Source: Chryseobacterium nakagawai
Lineage (GTDB): Bacteria; Bacteroidota; Bacteroidia; Flavobacteriales; Weeksellaceae
Assembly (NCBI RefSeq): GCF_900637665.1
Contig: NZ_LR134386.1
Location: 310,001-374,000 of the forward strand
Direction of reading: 5' to 3'
DNA length: 64,000 bases
This document shows, piece by piece, positions 1-7,216 of the stretch. A program made the position numbers and the translations under genes. The notes beneath the pieces were generated by a model that was not told the origin of the DNA, searched no databases, and saw only the letters and a program-made list of their open reading frames with translations. Within the stretch, counting starts at the first letter, position 1. Every line of letters begins with the position of its first letter.

Positions 1-9
1 CTGTTTCAT
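1..9 (-). CDS. Start of the next tns gene, possibly tnsB (first three codons only)
   Basis: On the minus strand an ATG at 9-7 overlaps the TGA stop of tnsA (8-6) in the arrangement ATGA, and the frame reads Met-Lys-Gln to the window edge. This overlap is typical of translationally coupled genes. In Tn7-like elements tnsB follows tnsA. The identity as tnsB is inferred from that order only, because no diagnostic sequence is visible. Confidence 0.4.
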
Positions 10-710
10 TTTGGATAAGAATTTTCATATAGCTCATCAAGCCAAATTGCAGAATGCATTGTTAAGGGGTGGTCCCAAATACACCTGATGATATTTATTG
101 AAACCATATACCACATGTAATATATGAGTTCCATCTGTTTATATTTATCTCTTGCACATACCTGGATAAGCTCTCTTGGTGTTGTACATTGCAAATCACA
201 CATGGTTTTTAGGATGAGTTGTATATCCGGATGTTGATGATCAAAAGTATTCTTCTTATATCTGTACAAGAATTTACAGTTTTCAAGATATTCAGTTCTT
301 ATGTCCTCTTCAGTAAGAACTTTAAATTCATAACCATTCTTTTCACAAAATTCCTCTGCTGCTTTGAATTTGGGTTGATAAATAGCTGAATTCTTTTCTA
401 GGTCTTCTTTGTATTTTATTTCAACAAGTAATGGTTTTGCTCCCATTGAGGTAAACCGGTAGTGCCAGTAAAATAAAAAGTCAGGAGTGTAAGATCGTTG
501 TTTTCTTTCAGAATCTGAGTAATAAATAGTAACTGGCTGCTCGTGATAGGATTCAATAATCCAGTCCATCTCTAGTAGAAATATAAAATCCCTTTCCAGA
601 GAGGATTCAAACTGGACTTCTTTATTGGTTTTAGCACTGAAAAAGCTTCCAGATAGTGAGCTATGTTTTAAGCCAATTTTTCTCACCTTATTTTGTATGA
701 TTGGTACCAT
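6..710 (-). CDS. tnsA: TnsA-family transposon endonuclease
   Basis: TnsA cuts the 5' ends of a Tn7-like element while TnsB (DDE transposase) cuts and joins the 3' ends, giving cut-and-paste transposition. The 234-residue protein has the restriction-endonuclease-like order of acidic residues and Lys: Glu in FESSLERDF (about 35-41), Asp77 in YTPDF and Lys99 in VEIKY, matching the E/D/K pattern of Tn7 TnsA. The remaining ~100 residues would be the C-terminal domain that contacts TnsC. It is somewhat shorter than Tn7 TnsA. The stop overlaps the next start in ATGA, so tnsA and the following gene are probably coupled. The 112 bp between the start codon and the element end carry the putative transposase sites, so transposase binding could also repress this promoter (inference). 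Confidence 0.85.
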   Translation of the reverse strand: MVPIIQNKVRKIGLKHSSLSGSFFSAKTNKEVQFESSLERDFIFLLEMDWIIESYHEQPVTIYYSDSERKQRSYTPDFLFYWHYRFTSMGAKPLLVEIKYKEDLEKNSAIYQPKFKAAEEFCEKNGYEFKVLTEEDIRTEYLENCKFLYRYKKNTFDHQHPDIQLILKTMCDLQCTTPRELIQVCARDKYKQMELIYYMWYMVSINIIRCIWDHPLTMHSAIWLDELYENSYPK

Positions 711-734
711 CTAAGATAAGAATTTAAAATTGGT

Positions 735-822
735 CGCATGTACTTTGCGAAAAAGTATACAAAGTAAGTGCGAATATGGGTGATTTATCCATTGTATTTT
801 GCATTTACTTTGCAAATATACA
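735..822. repeat. Putative TnsB binding sites and terminal end of the Tn7-like element
   Basis: Three 17-bp copies of a motif close to YGCAYKTACTTTGNRWA are visible. They are CGCATGTACTTTGCGAA at 735-751 on the plus strand, CGCACTTACTTTGTATA at 772-756 on the minus strand, and TGCATTTACTTTGCAAA at 800-816 on the plus strand. The first two face each other as an imperfect palindrome. The terminal copy lies 6 bp from the proposed tip (TACA, ending at 822). Multiple TnsB sites at each end are a Tn7 hallmark. The inverted middle copy is unusual, since Tn7 sites mostly point the same way. The binding role is inferred from position and repetition. Confidence 0.65.
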
Positions 823-1503
823 GGGGGAGGAAGTTATCCTCAGCCAGGAGAAATTTCATTAGCTCATAATGGAGTTCTGTTTCTGGATGAAATGCCAGAA
901 TTTAAACGAACGGTGTTGGAAGTAATGAGACAACCTTTAGAAGATCGGGAAGTGACCATTTCAAGGGCTAGGTTTACCGTCAATTATCCTGCAAGCTTTA
1001 TGCTGGTAGCTTCAATGAATCCTAGTCCAAGTGGCTTTTTTCCGGATGATCCCAATAATACCTCATCTGTATATGAAATGCAACGGTATATGAATAAGCT
1101 TTCCGGACCGCTTTTAGACAGGATTGATATTCATATTGAAGTTCAGAAAGTAGAATTTGAGCAACTTTCAGAAAAGAGAAAAGGAGAAAGTAGCAAAGAT
1201 ATTCGGGAGCGGGTTCTAATAGCAAGAAAAATTCAGAATGAACGATATAAAGAGCTTAATATCAGTAGCAATGCCCAGATTGGACCAAAGGAGATTGAAG
1301 CATTCTGCGAATTGGATGAAGCGTCTTTCAAACTTATTAAGTTGGCTATGGAAAAACTGAACCTTTCCGCCAGAGCATATGACAGGATCCTTAAAGTTGC
1401 CCGTACCATTGCTGATCTTGAAGCATCCGAAAAAATTCTCTCCCATCATATTTCTGAAGCCATACAGTACAGGAGTTTAGACAGGGAATTTTGGAATGCT
1501 TAG
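823..1503 (+). pseudogene. comM: comM 3' remnant (YifB/Mg-chelatase-like AAA+ ATPase), 5' part removed by transposon insertion
   Basis: ComM is a hexameric AAA+ helicase that aids branch migration during natural transformation; intact proteins have about 510 residues. Here only about 226 codons remain. They start at the GGGSYPQPGEISLAHNG segment and include Walker B (VLFLDEMPEF), a sensor-1 region (MLVASMNPSPSGF), the LLDRIDIHIEV arginine-finger region and the C-terminal helical lid. The N-terminal Lon-like domain and Walker A are missing. An open frame continues upstream to a TTG at 799 inside the transposon tip and would add Met-His-Leu-Leu-Cys-Lys-Tyr-Thr, but a product without Walker A should be inactive. 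The 5' half presumably lies beyond the far end of the element. Confidence 0.88.
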
Positions 1504-1547
1504 TGACGATTAGAATGTTGTCTTTGTAATTTAACCTCCTAACATAA

Positions 1548-1582
1548 AAAATACCAGACAGTTTTCTGTCTGGTATTTTTTA
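1548..1582. terminator. Bidirectional hairpin terminator between comM and the spondin gene
   Basis: The stem is ATACCAGACAG (1551-1561) and CTGTCTGGTAT (1566-1576) with a TTTT loop, an A-rich left flank and a T-rich right flank. It can serve both convergent genes. Confidence 0.85.
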
Positions 1583-1597
1583 TTTCATCATATGAAT

Positions 1598-2821
1598 TTA
1601 ATTCACCGTGACCTTAATTACATTTTGTACAGCAGGAATAGGATATTGGTTTCCAACCTTTGAAATAACCATGGATTCACTTTGTGGGATTCCTCCAAAT
1701 AACGCCTGGCGGTTTCCAGCTCCAGGGTATTGATCTACTCCAGTACCGGAATCAAATAAAGCTGTTTTGGAGCTCAGCTCACCCTTTACTGTTGCGTCAA
1801 TACTTACTTCATTGGCATAGAACCAATCATTGGAAAAACCAAACATGGTAACGTAAGCAATTTTATCCCCCGGATCTGCTTTGAAATTAGTCATAATTTT
1901 ATTTCCTGGTGGAACAGGAGCATTTCCAGCAACATAGATTCCTTTAATTCCTGGTAAAGATTGTAAGCTGCTTTGGAGTTTACTTACATTTCCAAATTGG
2001 GCAATCTCCTTTAACCCCATTCCGTTATCCATTTTTCCCAATTCATAGATTGGATTTTTATCTCCGCGATAAATCACAACCAAAGCAGGGGAAAGGCCTG
2101 TTATAATCCCAGTATTGGCGCTAAGCTTTGCTGTCATCTTATCAATACTTCCCATCTGGGCTATGTCCGTAATTTCGGGATTAGATAAAGCATTTGGAGT
2201 AAAGAACGGTGCGTTGTTTAACAATTGAGAGCCATTGTAATTGGAAACAGCCCAAACTCCAGGTGAAAAAGGTGTTTCATTGGCTGTTCCACCAGAAGTG
2301 TTGGTGATCGTTAATGTGAATTCCGACGTGATTTCATTGTAGTTAAGATTAAGTTTCATCAGCTGTGAGGCATTCACATTAGGGACCTGGGCAATAGGTT
2401 TGCTTTCCACTTGTCCGGTCATATTATCCTTCGTTCCGTTGTCCCACAGCAATACGCTGGAAGAAACATCTCCGGTGATGGCTTTTCCGCTGGTGTCAAA
2501 TAATTTGATGCCTGGCTGTTGAGAAGCAAAGAACCAATCTTTTGAAGCGCCATACATTGTTGCGAACATCAATGCCTGTGCTTTCCCGGCACTGAACTTG
2601 ACGGATACGGATTGTCCGGGTAAAATGACAGGAACGGCTCCGGTTCCCTGAAAGCTCCCACTTTCTACAAAATCTTTTGGGGTAACGACATTTTCAAAGG
2701 TGATGGTTCTTTGAGAAGATAAATCCATCATATTATTGTCTGAATCATTGCAGGAAGAAAGAGTAAATGCTGTCATAATTCCTGCTACAGCCACCGTAAT
2801 TTTTAAAAAGGTCCTTTTCAT
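1598..2821 (-). CDS. Spondin-domain lipoprotein (two domains)
   Basis: This 407-residue protein has a lipoprotein signal peptide with lipobox LSSC (Cys24), so it should be lipid-anchored in the envelope. The mature part appears to hold two Spondin_N-like domains, roughly residues 35-215 and 220-400. Both contain the pattern of an aromatic-rich MFG(A)S-DWF(F/Y)A segment followed by LFD-G and a Gly-rich stretch. The FSPGVWAVSN motif near the middle is typical of the family. Spondin_N folds resemble C2 domains and often bind calcium or ligands; the bacterial role is unknown. It is a single gene, ending at the shared terminator at 1551-1576. Two copies in one chain suggest internal duplication. 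The domain assignment is confident but the function is not. Confidence 0.75.
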   Translation of the reverse strand: MKRTFLKITVAVAGIMTAFTLSSCNDSDNNMMDLSSQRTITFENVVTPKDFVESGSFQGTGAVPVILPGQSVSVKFSAGKAQALMFATMYGASKDWFFASQQPGIKLFDTSGKAITGDVSSSVLLWDNGTKDNMTGQVESKPIAQVPNVNASQLMKLNLNYNEITSEFTLTITNTSGGTANETPFSPGVWAVSNYNGSQLLNNAPFFTPNALSNPEITDIAQMGSIDKMTAKLSANTGIITGLSPALVVIYRGDKNPIYELGKMDNGMGLKEIAQFGNVSKLQSSLQSLPGIKGIYVAGNAPVPPGNKIMTNFKADPGDKIAYVTMFGFSNDWFYANEVSIDATVKGELSSKTALFDSGTGVDQYPGAGNRQALFGGIPQSESMVISKVGNQYPIPAVQNVIKVTVN

Positions 2822-3023
2822 AATAGTGATTTTTTTAAGTTGTATTTAAAAGGATAGTCGGGGACTTTTTCTAATCCTGACAAAAAAATCAGATATTTTT
2901 TTAAATAAAGAGAAACGGAGATTTTGGGAATTATTTTATTTTATAAAATAATACGTCGAGTTCTGTCGCTACAGATCAAGATTTTTGTTTCAGGATAAAA
3001 AATACAATCAAAAATAACAGAAA

Positions 3024-3305
3024 ATGAATAATTGTATGGTAATGGCTAAGGAATTTGTAGCCTATGAAAGTGTGGTGATAGATCTTAAATCATCTGGCGT
3101 TGCAAACAGACTCAATTCATTGATCTTTAAGAACCAAAGAGGAAAATCTGCACAGTTTTTATGGCAACCTGATAATATACAAAAGAGAGGATATTTTAAA
3201 GAGGTGATAAACGATCTTGGTGTGAAGATTGCTCATTATGATGGATTTCTAACAGTTACCAACGGCGGTGGGCAACAATATTTAGAAGCAGAAGTGAAAA
3301 TGTAA
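3024..3305 (+). CDS. Small hypothetical protein
   Basis: The 93-codon frame encodes a soluble, basic protein without signal peptide or membrane segment. I do not recognise a family. Met5 (3036) or Met7 (3042) could also be the start, because three ATGs cluster in the first seven codons. It stands alone between the spondin lipoprotein (divergent) and the YdeI-like gene (convergent, 18 bp downstream). The amphipathic composition and a stop close to its neighbour fit a real small gene, but no motif confirms it. Confidence 0.5.
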   Translation: MNNCMVMAKEFVAYESVVIDLKSSGVANRLNSLIFKNQRGKSAQFLWQPDNIQKRGYFKEVINDLGVKIAHYDGFLTVTNGGGQQYLEAEVKM

Positions 3306-3322
3306 TAGGTAAAGAAAGGAGT

Positions 3323-3799
3323 CTATATCCCTTTTTTTCCTTCAAGAATCATCTGAATCATTTTTATCTTTCTGTTTTCTCTTGTTTCAGGTTTCTTAGC
3401 TTCCTCAATCCAGCGGATATATTCTTTTTTATGAGTATAACTCATCTTATCAAATAATACTTTTGCATCCGGATTTTCATTAAATATAAAAGCAATATCA
3501 TTGGCAATCTCAACAATTCGTTCTTCCTTATCTTCAATAAGAGAAACGGAAACTTCATCTCCAAAAGTTTTTCCAAGCTGTTTTCTGATTTCCTGAGTCA
3601 GCCCTAATATATGGCAATCAGATTTCATTTTAGCTAGGCTTCCGCGATATTCAACCTTCTCATCTAATGTGGCTTTAATTTTTATCTGACCTTTTTTATT
3701 GAATAGCTCTTCTGTTGAAAAAGGAAACTCTACAAAAGCAGCATTAATTGTTCCGTTTTGTTTAATGATAGCATTGAATAATATAGGTTGAGAACTCAT
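3323..3799 (-). CDS. YdeI/OmpD-associated (OmdA-like) family protein with DUF1905 region
   Basis: About 158 residues. The N-terminal half (FNAIIKQNG through SLAKMKSDCHILGLTQEIRKQLG) resembles DUF1905. The C-terminal half, with a helical FDKMSYTHKKEYIRWIEEAKKPETRENR segment in two parts, resembles the YdeI/OmdA family, where 'EYIRWIEEAKKPETR' is characteristic. The molecular function of the family is unclear; some members are annotated as bacteriocin-protection proteins. I place the start at the ATG at 3799 rather than 3850, because the extra 17 codons would run into the terminator of the upstream peptidase gene (3828-3856). It is monocistronic, or a read-through partner of the peptidase. Confidence 0.75.
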   Translation of the reverse strand: MSSQPILFNAIIKQNGTINAAFVEFPFSTEELFNKKGQIKIKATLDEKVEYRGSLAKMKSDCHILGLTQEIRKQLGKTFGDEVSVSLIEDKEERIVEIANDIAFIFNENPDAKVLFDKMSYTHKKEYIRWIEEAKKPETRENRKIKMIQMILEGKKGI

Positions 3800-3825
3800 G
3801 ATCAGTATTTTAATATTCAAAAATA

Positions 3826-3858
3826 AAAAAACCGTGAAAATTACTTCCACGGTTTTAA
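3826..3858 (-). terminator. Hairpin terminator of the S46 peptidase gene
   Basis: AAAACCGTG (3828-3836) pairs with CACGGTTTT (3848-3856) around an 11-nt loop. On the minus strand it is followed by a T-run, consistent with termination of the gene starting at 6083. Confidence 0.8.
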
Positions 3859-3875
3859 AAATATATCAGATAAGA

Positions 3876-6083
3876 TTATTTTTTCTTTGTTTTCTTAGGC
3901 ATTGTTGTAGTACCTGAGTTTTTAGTTTTTGTATCAGCCGGAGTGTTTGCATCTCTCACAAGCTTTAATTCATCAACTAATCTTCTTGCCCCAGCAAATT
4001 TATCAATCGTCCAAAGAACGAAACGAACATCTACGTTGATTGTTTTCTGCCATTCAGGCTCGAATACGATATCACCGCTTAATGCTTCGCTGTTTCCGTC
4101 AAATGCAATACCGATAAGATTTCCGTCTCCATCAATTACCGGAGAACCAGAGTTACCTCCTGTAATGTCATTGTTAGAAAGAAAGTTTACAGGCATATAA
4201 CCTTTTGCATCAGCATACTGTCCAAAATCTTTAAGGTTATAAAGATCGATTACTCTTTGAGGAAGATCGAATTCTTCATCACCTTTCTTGTATTTTCCAA
4301 CAAGACCAGACATGTCTGTATAGTAGTTATCTGTAACACCAAAATAGTTTCTGTCTTCTCTGATAGGAAGTTTATCCACAGTACCATAAGTTAATCTCAT
4401 CGTAGAGTTCGCATCCGGATAGAATTTCTTCTCAGGCATAGCTTTTACTAACCCAGCTAAGAATAGACGGCTGTTTTTAGCGAAATTATCATCTATTTTA
4501 ACAAATCTTTCATTATTCATTTTCTGATCTGCAACGATACCGTTTGCTACTTTCCAAAGTGGATCAGCATCAAGTTTTAAAGCATCAGGATTTAATAAGA
4601 AATTTGTAGCAGAAGTTTTGTTTGCAAAAATAGAAGAATAAGCAAGGTTAGAAATTGTTTTAGCGTCTAATCCAAGGATTGTAGCAGAAGCTACTTCAGT
4701 ATTTTTTACTCTTGCCTGGTAAAGGCTGGTCATTGCAGCAAGCATTTCTCCTTCTAGTGGAGTGCTGAAGTTTTCATAAGCAGCTTTAATAGCAGCTTCA
4801 GTTTTAGCTTTCATAGCCAATCTCCCCTGCATATCCTGGGCAGCATAAGCTTTTAAAGCAGAACCTACCTGTAAAGCAAGAGAAATATATTTAGCATTTC
4901 TAGTGAACTGAGCTGCATAATTTCTTTCAACACTTCTGTCAGAAGTTTGTTTGTAATAGATACTGATATCATCTAAAATACCATCATACATAGTATTTCC
5001 TGGTTGAACCGCCCATGTTTTGAACTTGTCCTCAATACCTATCTTATCAGTGATCGTTCCGTTTTTCATCACGGCATCAATGGTTCCCTGTCTGTTTTTC
5101 CAATAGTTGGCTACAGAAGCGTATTGAGAAGCATAGTTAAGCTGAGTCGCCTTGTCTTTATCCATATACTTCTTCATTACATCCATTGCGGTTTTGGAAG
5201 CTTCAACCCAAGCCGGGTAATCTTTGCCTACCATCTGCTGAATTCCATAAGAAGTCAAATAACGGTTTGTTCTACCAGGATATCCAAGAATCATTGAGAA
5301 ATCACCAGGCTTAATTCCTTTAAGAGAAACCGGCAAGAAATGCTTAGGCTTCATAGGAACGTTGCTAGGAGAATATTCAGCAGGATTTCCTGCAGCATCA
5401 GCATACACTCTGAAAACAGTAAAGTCCGCAGTGTGCCTTGGCCACTCCCAGTTATCCGTATCACCACCGAATTTTCCTAATGATGAAGGAGGTGCACCTA
5501 CTAATCTTACATCTTTATAATCCTGGTATACAAAATAGTAGAATTCATTTCCGTTGAAGAAATCTTTTACCACTACAGTATATTTTCCGTTTTCAGAGTT
5601 TTCTGTTTGGATTGCTTTGGTTTCAGCATCAATTACAGCTTTTCTCTCTGCTCCGGTCATGTTGTTGTTTAGCTTGGATGTGATTCTTTGAGTAGCATCA
5701 TCCATTCTTACTAAAAATCTTACGTAAAGATCCTTTGCATTGAATTCATCCTTCTGTTTCATGGCCCAGAAACCATTCTTCAGATAATCTTTTTCAGGAG
5801 TAGAAGCCGCAGCTACAGCTCCATAACCACAGTGGTGGTTTGTGAATAAAAGTCCTTTATCAGAAACAATCTCTCCAGTACAGAAACCACCAAAACTTAC
5901 GATAGCGTCTTTTAAGCTGGAATTGTTAACGGAATAAATCTCTTCAGGCGTAAGGTGTAGACCCTCTTTTTGCATATCAACACCGTTAAGTCTTTTGACA
6001 AGCATAAGAAGCCACATCCCCTCATCCGCCCTCATCTGAGCAAAACTCAGCAAGAAAGTGAATAGTAGAAATAGTCTTTTCAT
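3876..6083 (-). CDS. S46 family dipeptidyl peptidase, DPP7-type specificity
   Basis: S46 enzymes are periplasmic serine exopeptidases that release dipeptides from the N-terminus of peptides, feeding amino-acid-using Bacteroidetes. The 735-residue protein has a signal peptide ending near MRA/DEG (residue 19). It carries the chymotrypsin-like triad context: NHHCGY (83-87), GGDTDNWEWPRH with Asp, and GGNSGSP with Ser645. The residue 18 positions after the catalytic Ser sets S1 specificity in this family (Gly in DPP7/DAP BII, Arg in DPP11). Here it is Gly663 in FDGN, which predicts cleavage after hydrophobic residues. The C-terminal ~20 residues are a Lys/Thr-rich tail not typical of the family core. 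It is a single gene with its own terminator. Confidence 0.93.
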   Translation of the reverse strand: MKRLFLLFTFLLSFAQMRADEGMWLLMLVKRLNGVDMQKEGLHLTPEEIYSVNNSSLKDAIVSFGGFCTGEIVSDKGLLFTNHHCGYGAVAAASTPEKDYLKNGFWAMKQKDEFNAKDLYVRFLVRMDDATQRITSKLNNNMTGAERKAVIDAETKAIQTENSENGKYTVVVKDFFNGNEFYYFVYQDYKDVRLVGAPPSSLGKFGGDTDNWEWPRHTADFTVFRVYADAAGNPAEYSPSNVPMKPKHFLPVSLKGIKPGDFSMILGYPGRTNRYLTSYGIQQMVGKDYPAWVEASKTAMDVMKKYMDKDKATQLNYASQYASVANYWKNRQGTIDAVMKNGTITDKIGIEDKFKTWAVQPGNTMYDGILDDISIYYKQTSDRSVERNYAAQFTRNAKYISLALQVGSALKAYAAQDMQGRLAMKAKTEAAIKAAYENFSTPLEGEMLAAMTSLYQARVKNTEVASATILGLDAKTISNLAYSSIFANKTSATNFLLNPDALKLDADPLWKVANGIVADQKMNNERFVKIDDNFAKNSRLFLAGLVKAMPEKKFYPDANSTMRLTYGTVDKLPIREDRNYFGVTDNYYTDMSGLVGKYKKGDEEFDLPQRVIDLYNLKDFGQYADAKGYMPVNFLSNNDITGGNSGSPVIDGDGNLIGIAFDGNSEALSGDIVFEPEWQKTINVDVRFVLWTIDKFAGARRLVDELKLVRDANTPADTKTKNSGTTTMPKKTKKK

Positions 6084-6169
6084 TTTATAAAATAATTTTT
6101 GTGTCGCTAATTTACTAATTTTTATGAGATTCTGCCCCGGATTGGTACGAAAATGGGATGATAATCAGC

Positions 6170-6604
6170 ATGAAAAAGATATTATTTCCCCTTTTGGCTG
6201 TCTTATTCTTAGGACTTATGTTCAATTGTTCCGTTGTCCCGGATAAAAATCCTTATTTACAAAGACAATGGATGTTGGTTTCTTTCGATGGTTTTTCTAA
6301 AGACCAGTTGATCGCTCATAAAGCAGAGATGAACCTGACCGGAAAGATGGAAAAAGGTAAAATGTATGGAAGTGCATACATGGGTTGTAATCAAATGTCT
6401 TTTACTTCCGAATTTAAAAAAGGGGGAGCTGTGAAGATCTCCCAAGGAGTAAGTACGATGAAAGCCTGTCAGGATATGAGTCTGGAAAGCTCTTTTCAAA
6501 AGAAACTTGAGACTATGACAAAGTATTCTGTTGAAGGACATTTTCTTACCTTGTCCGACAGCCAAGGGAATACGATGAAATTTGTAGCAGCTGATTGGGA
6601 TTAA
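6170..6604 (+). CDS. META-domain (HslJ-like) lipoprotein
   Basis: 144 residues. Residues 1-20 form a signal peptide ending in LMFNC. The Cys sits where lipidation is expected, but Asn at -1 is a poor lipobox residue. The body fits a META domain: W-x-L-x-S-F near the start, G-S-A-Y-M-G-C-N-Q (the hallmark G-C-N), then a short repeated strand pattern and a C-terminal LTLSDSQGNTMKF strand. META proteins such as E. coli HslJ are small envelope proteins linked to novobiocin resistance or heat shock; the role here is unknown. The ATG at 6170 is preferred over 6158 because it directly precedes Lys-Lys and the hydrophobic stretch. Confidence 0.75.
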   Translation: MKKILFPLLAVLFLGLMFNCSVVPDKNPYLQRQWMLVSFDGFSKDQLIAHKAEMNLTGKMEKGKMYGSAYMGCNQMSFTSEFKKGGAVKISQGVSTMKACQDMSLESSFQKKLETMTKYSVEGHFLTLSDSQGNTMKFVAADWD

Positions 6605-6624
6605 TGATTTCAATGCTTACATAT

Positions 6625-6652
6625 AAAAGTCCGCTCATGAGCGGACTTCTTT
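6625..6652 (+). terminator. Hairpin terminator after the META lipoprotein gene
   Basis: A perfect 22-bp palindrome at 6627-6648 (AAGTCCGCTC and its complement, 2-nt centre) is followed by CTTTTG. It lies 22 bp after the stop codon. Confidence 0.8.
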
Positions 6653-7216
6653 TGTTTGAAAAATCTGGTTTGGTTATCAGTTTTTGTGGGCTATTAGTTT
6701 TTGAGAGTCATTAGTTTTTAGGGATTGTTTTTTTATTTCTTCTAAAGTTATAGTATTGAGTAGCCCGGTAATTGTTTTTGTGTTCCTAGAATTTATTGTA
6801 TGATGATTTGCCTGTCGGTTGGGAATTATTTTGTAATGTCCTGGATTCTTTTTCTTTTACCTGTTTTAGTGCTGTTGTTTGGTTTTGTGTTTGTTTTCAT
6901 GCTTCTTTATAAAAAACATCCATTTATCCTGTGCTATAGGAATCGGATCCATTGCCCACTGAGGTGCCCATTTCTGTTGAGAGAACTTCAGATTGTGCTT
7001 TCAGGGATAAAAGAGGGGGCAATAAGATGAGGTAATAAATAAATATTTTTTTCATGGATAACAATTTTTAATAAGATAAATTCAAGTTTTTTCCATAAGA
7101 AAATTGGGAAGACTAAATTACTACGTATCGTAACCAAATAATTCAAAAATAGACGAACGACGGAAATAATAGACCAATGGTATTTGGGGAATTATTGTTG
7201 AAACTTAAAAGGTCTT
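6653..7216. other. Largely non-coding stretch with one small candidate gene
   Basis: The gap between the META lipoprotein terminator and the LytTR gene has no recognisable large gene. Bases 6690-6800 are T-rich and carry no clear motif. A 43-codon minus-strand frame with a good signal peptide (6924-7055) is annotated separately. A 76-codon plus-strand frame (6800-7030) runs over it and is rich in Leu/Phe/Val, which is what the complement of a Lys/Asn/Gln-rich strand gives, so I do not call it. Confidence 0.5.
6924..7055 (-). CDS. Candidate small secreted protein (43 aa)
   Basis: The frame starts ATG-AAA-AAA and encodes a textbook flavobacterial signal peptide: Met-Lys-Lys, a hydrophobic core rich in Ile/Tyr/Leu, then LSLKAQ as cleavage region. 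A 22-residue Ser/Gly/Thr-rich tail ends in SDSYSTG. The mature peptide would be only about 22 residues. It lies downstream of, and on the same strand as, the LytTR regulator gene, after a 161-bp gap. It could be a truncated remnant of a longer secreted protein, since a Lys/Asn-rich frame follows in another phase. No family is recognised. Confidence 0.35.
   Translation of the reverse strand: MKKIFIYYLILLPPLLSLKAQSEVLSTEMGTSVGNGSDSYSTG

Larger units (their letters stand above)
1..822 (-). mobile_element. End of a Tn7-like transposon inserted in comM (element continues left of window)
   Basis: A TnsA-type endonuclease gene is read inward from an element end that falls inside the comM reading frame. 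The end is placed at base 822 because the comM-like frame (Gly-Gly-Gly-Ser-Tyr-Pro) starts at 823. Read from outside in, the element begins TGTATATTTGCAAAG, and Tn7-family ends start with TGT. Three related motifs at 735-816 look like TnsB-type transposase sites. Placing tnsA nearest one end with tns genes read inward is the Tn7 right-end arrangement. comM is a known attachment site of Tn7-like elements of the Tn6022 type in Acinetobacter. The other end, the target duplication and any cargo are outside the window. Confidence 0.85.

Noticed and set aside
799..822. Functional start of a shortened comM product at TTG 799
   Set aside because: The first eight codons would come from the transposon tip and the product lacks Walker A. 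It is better treated as a pseudogene remnant.
6800..7030. 76-codon hydrophobic plus-strand frame
   Set aside because: It overlaps the more convincing minus-strand 6924-7055 frame, and its Leu/Phe/Val-rich sequence is what the complement of an AT-rich, Lys/Asn/Gln-rich strand gives. No start context or family supports it.
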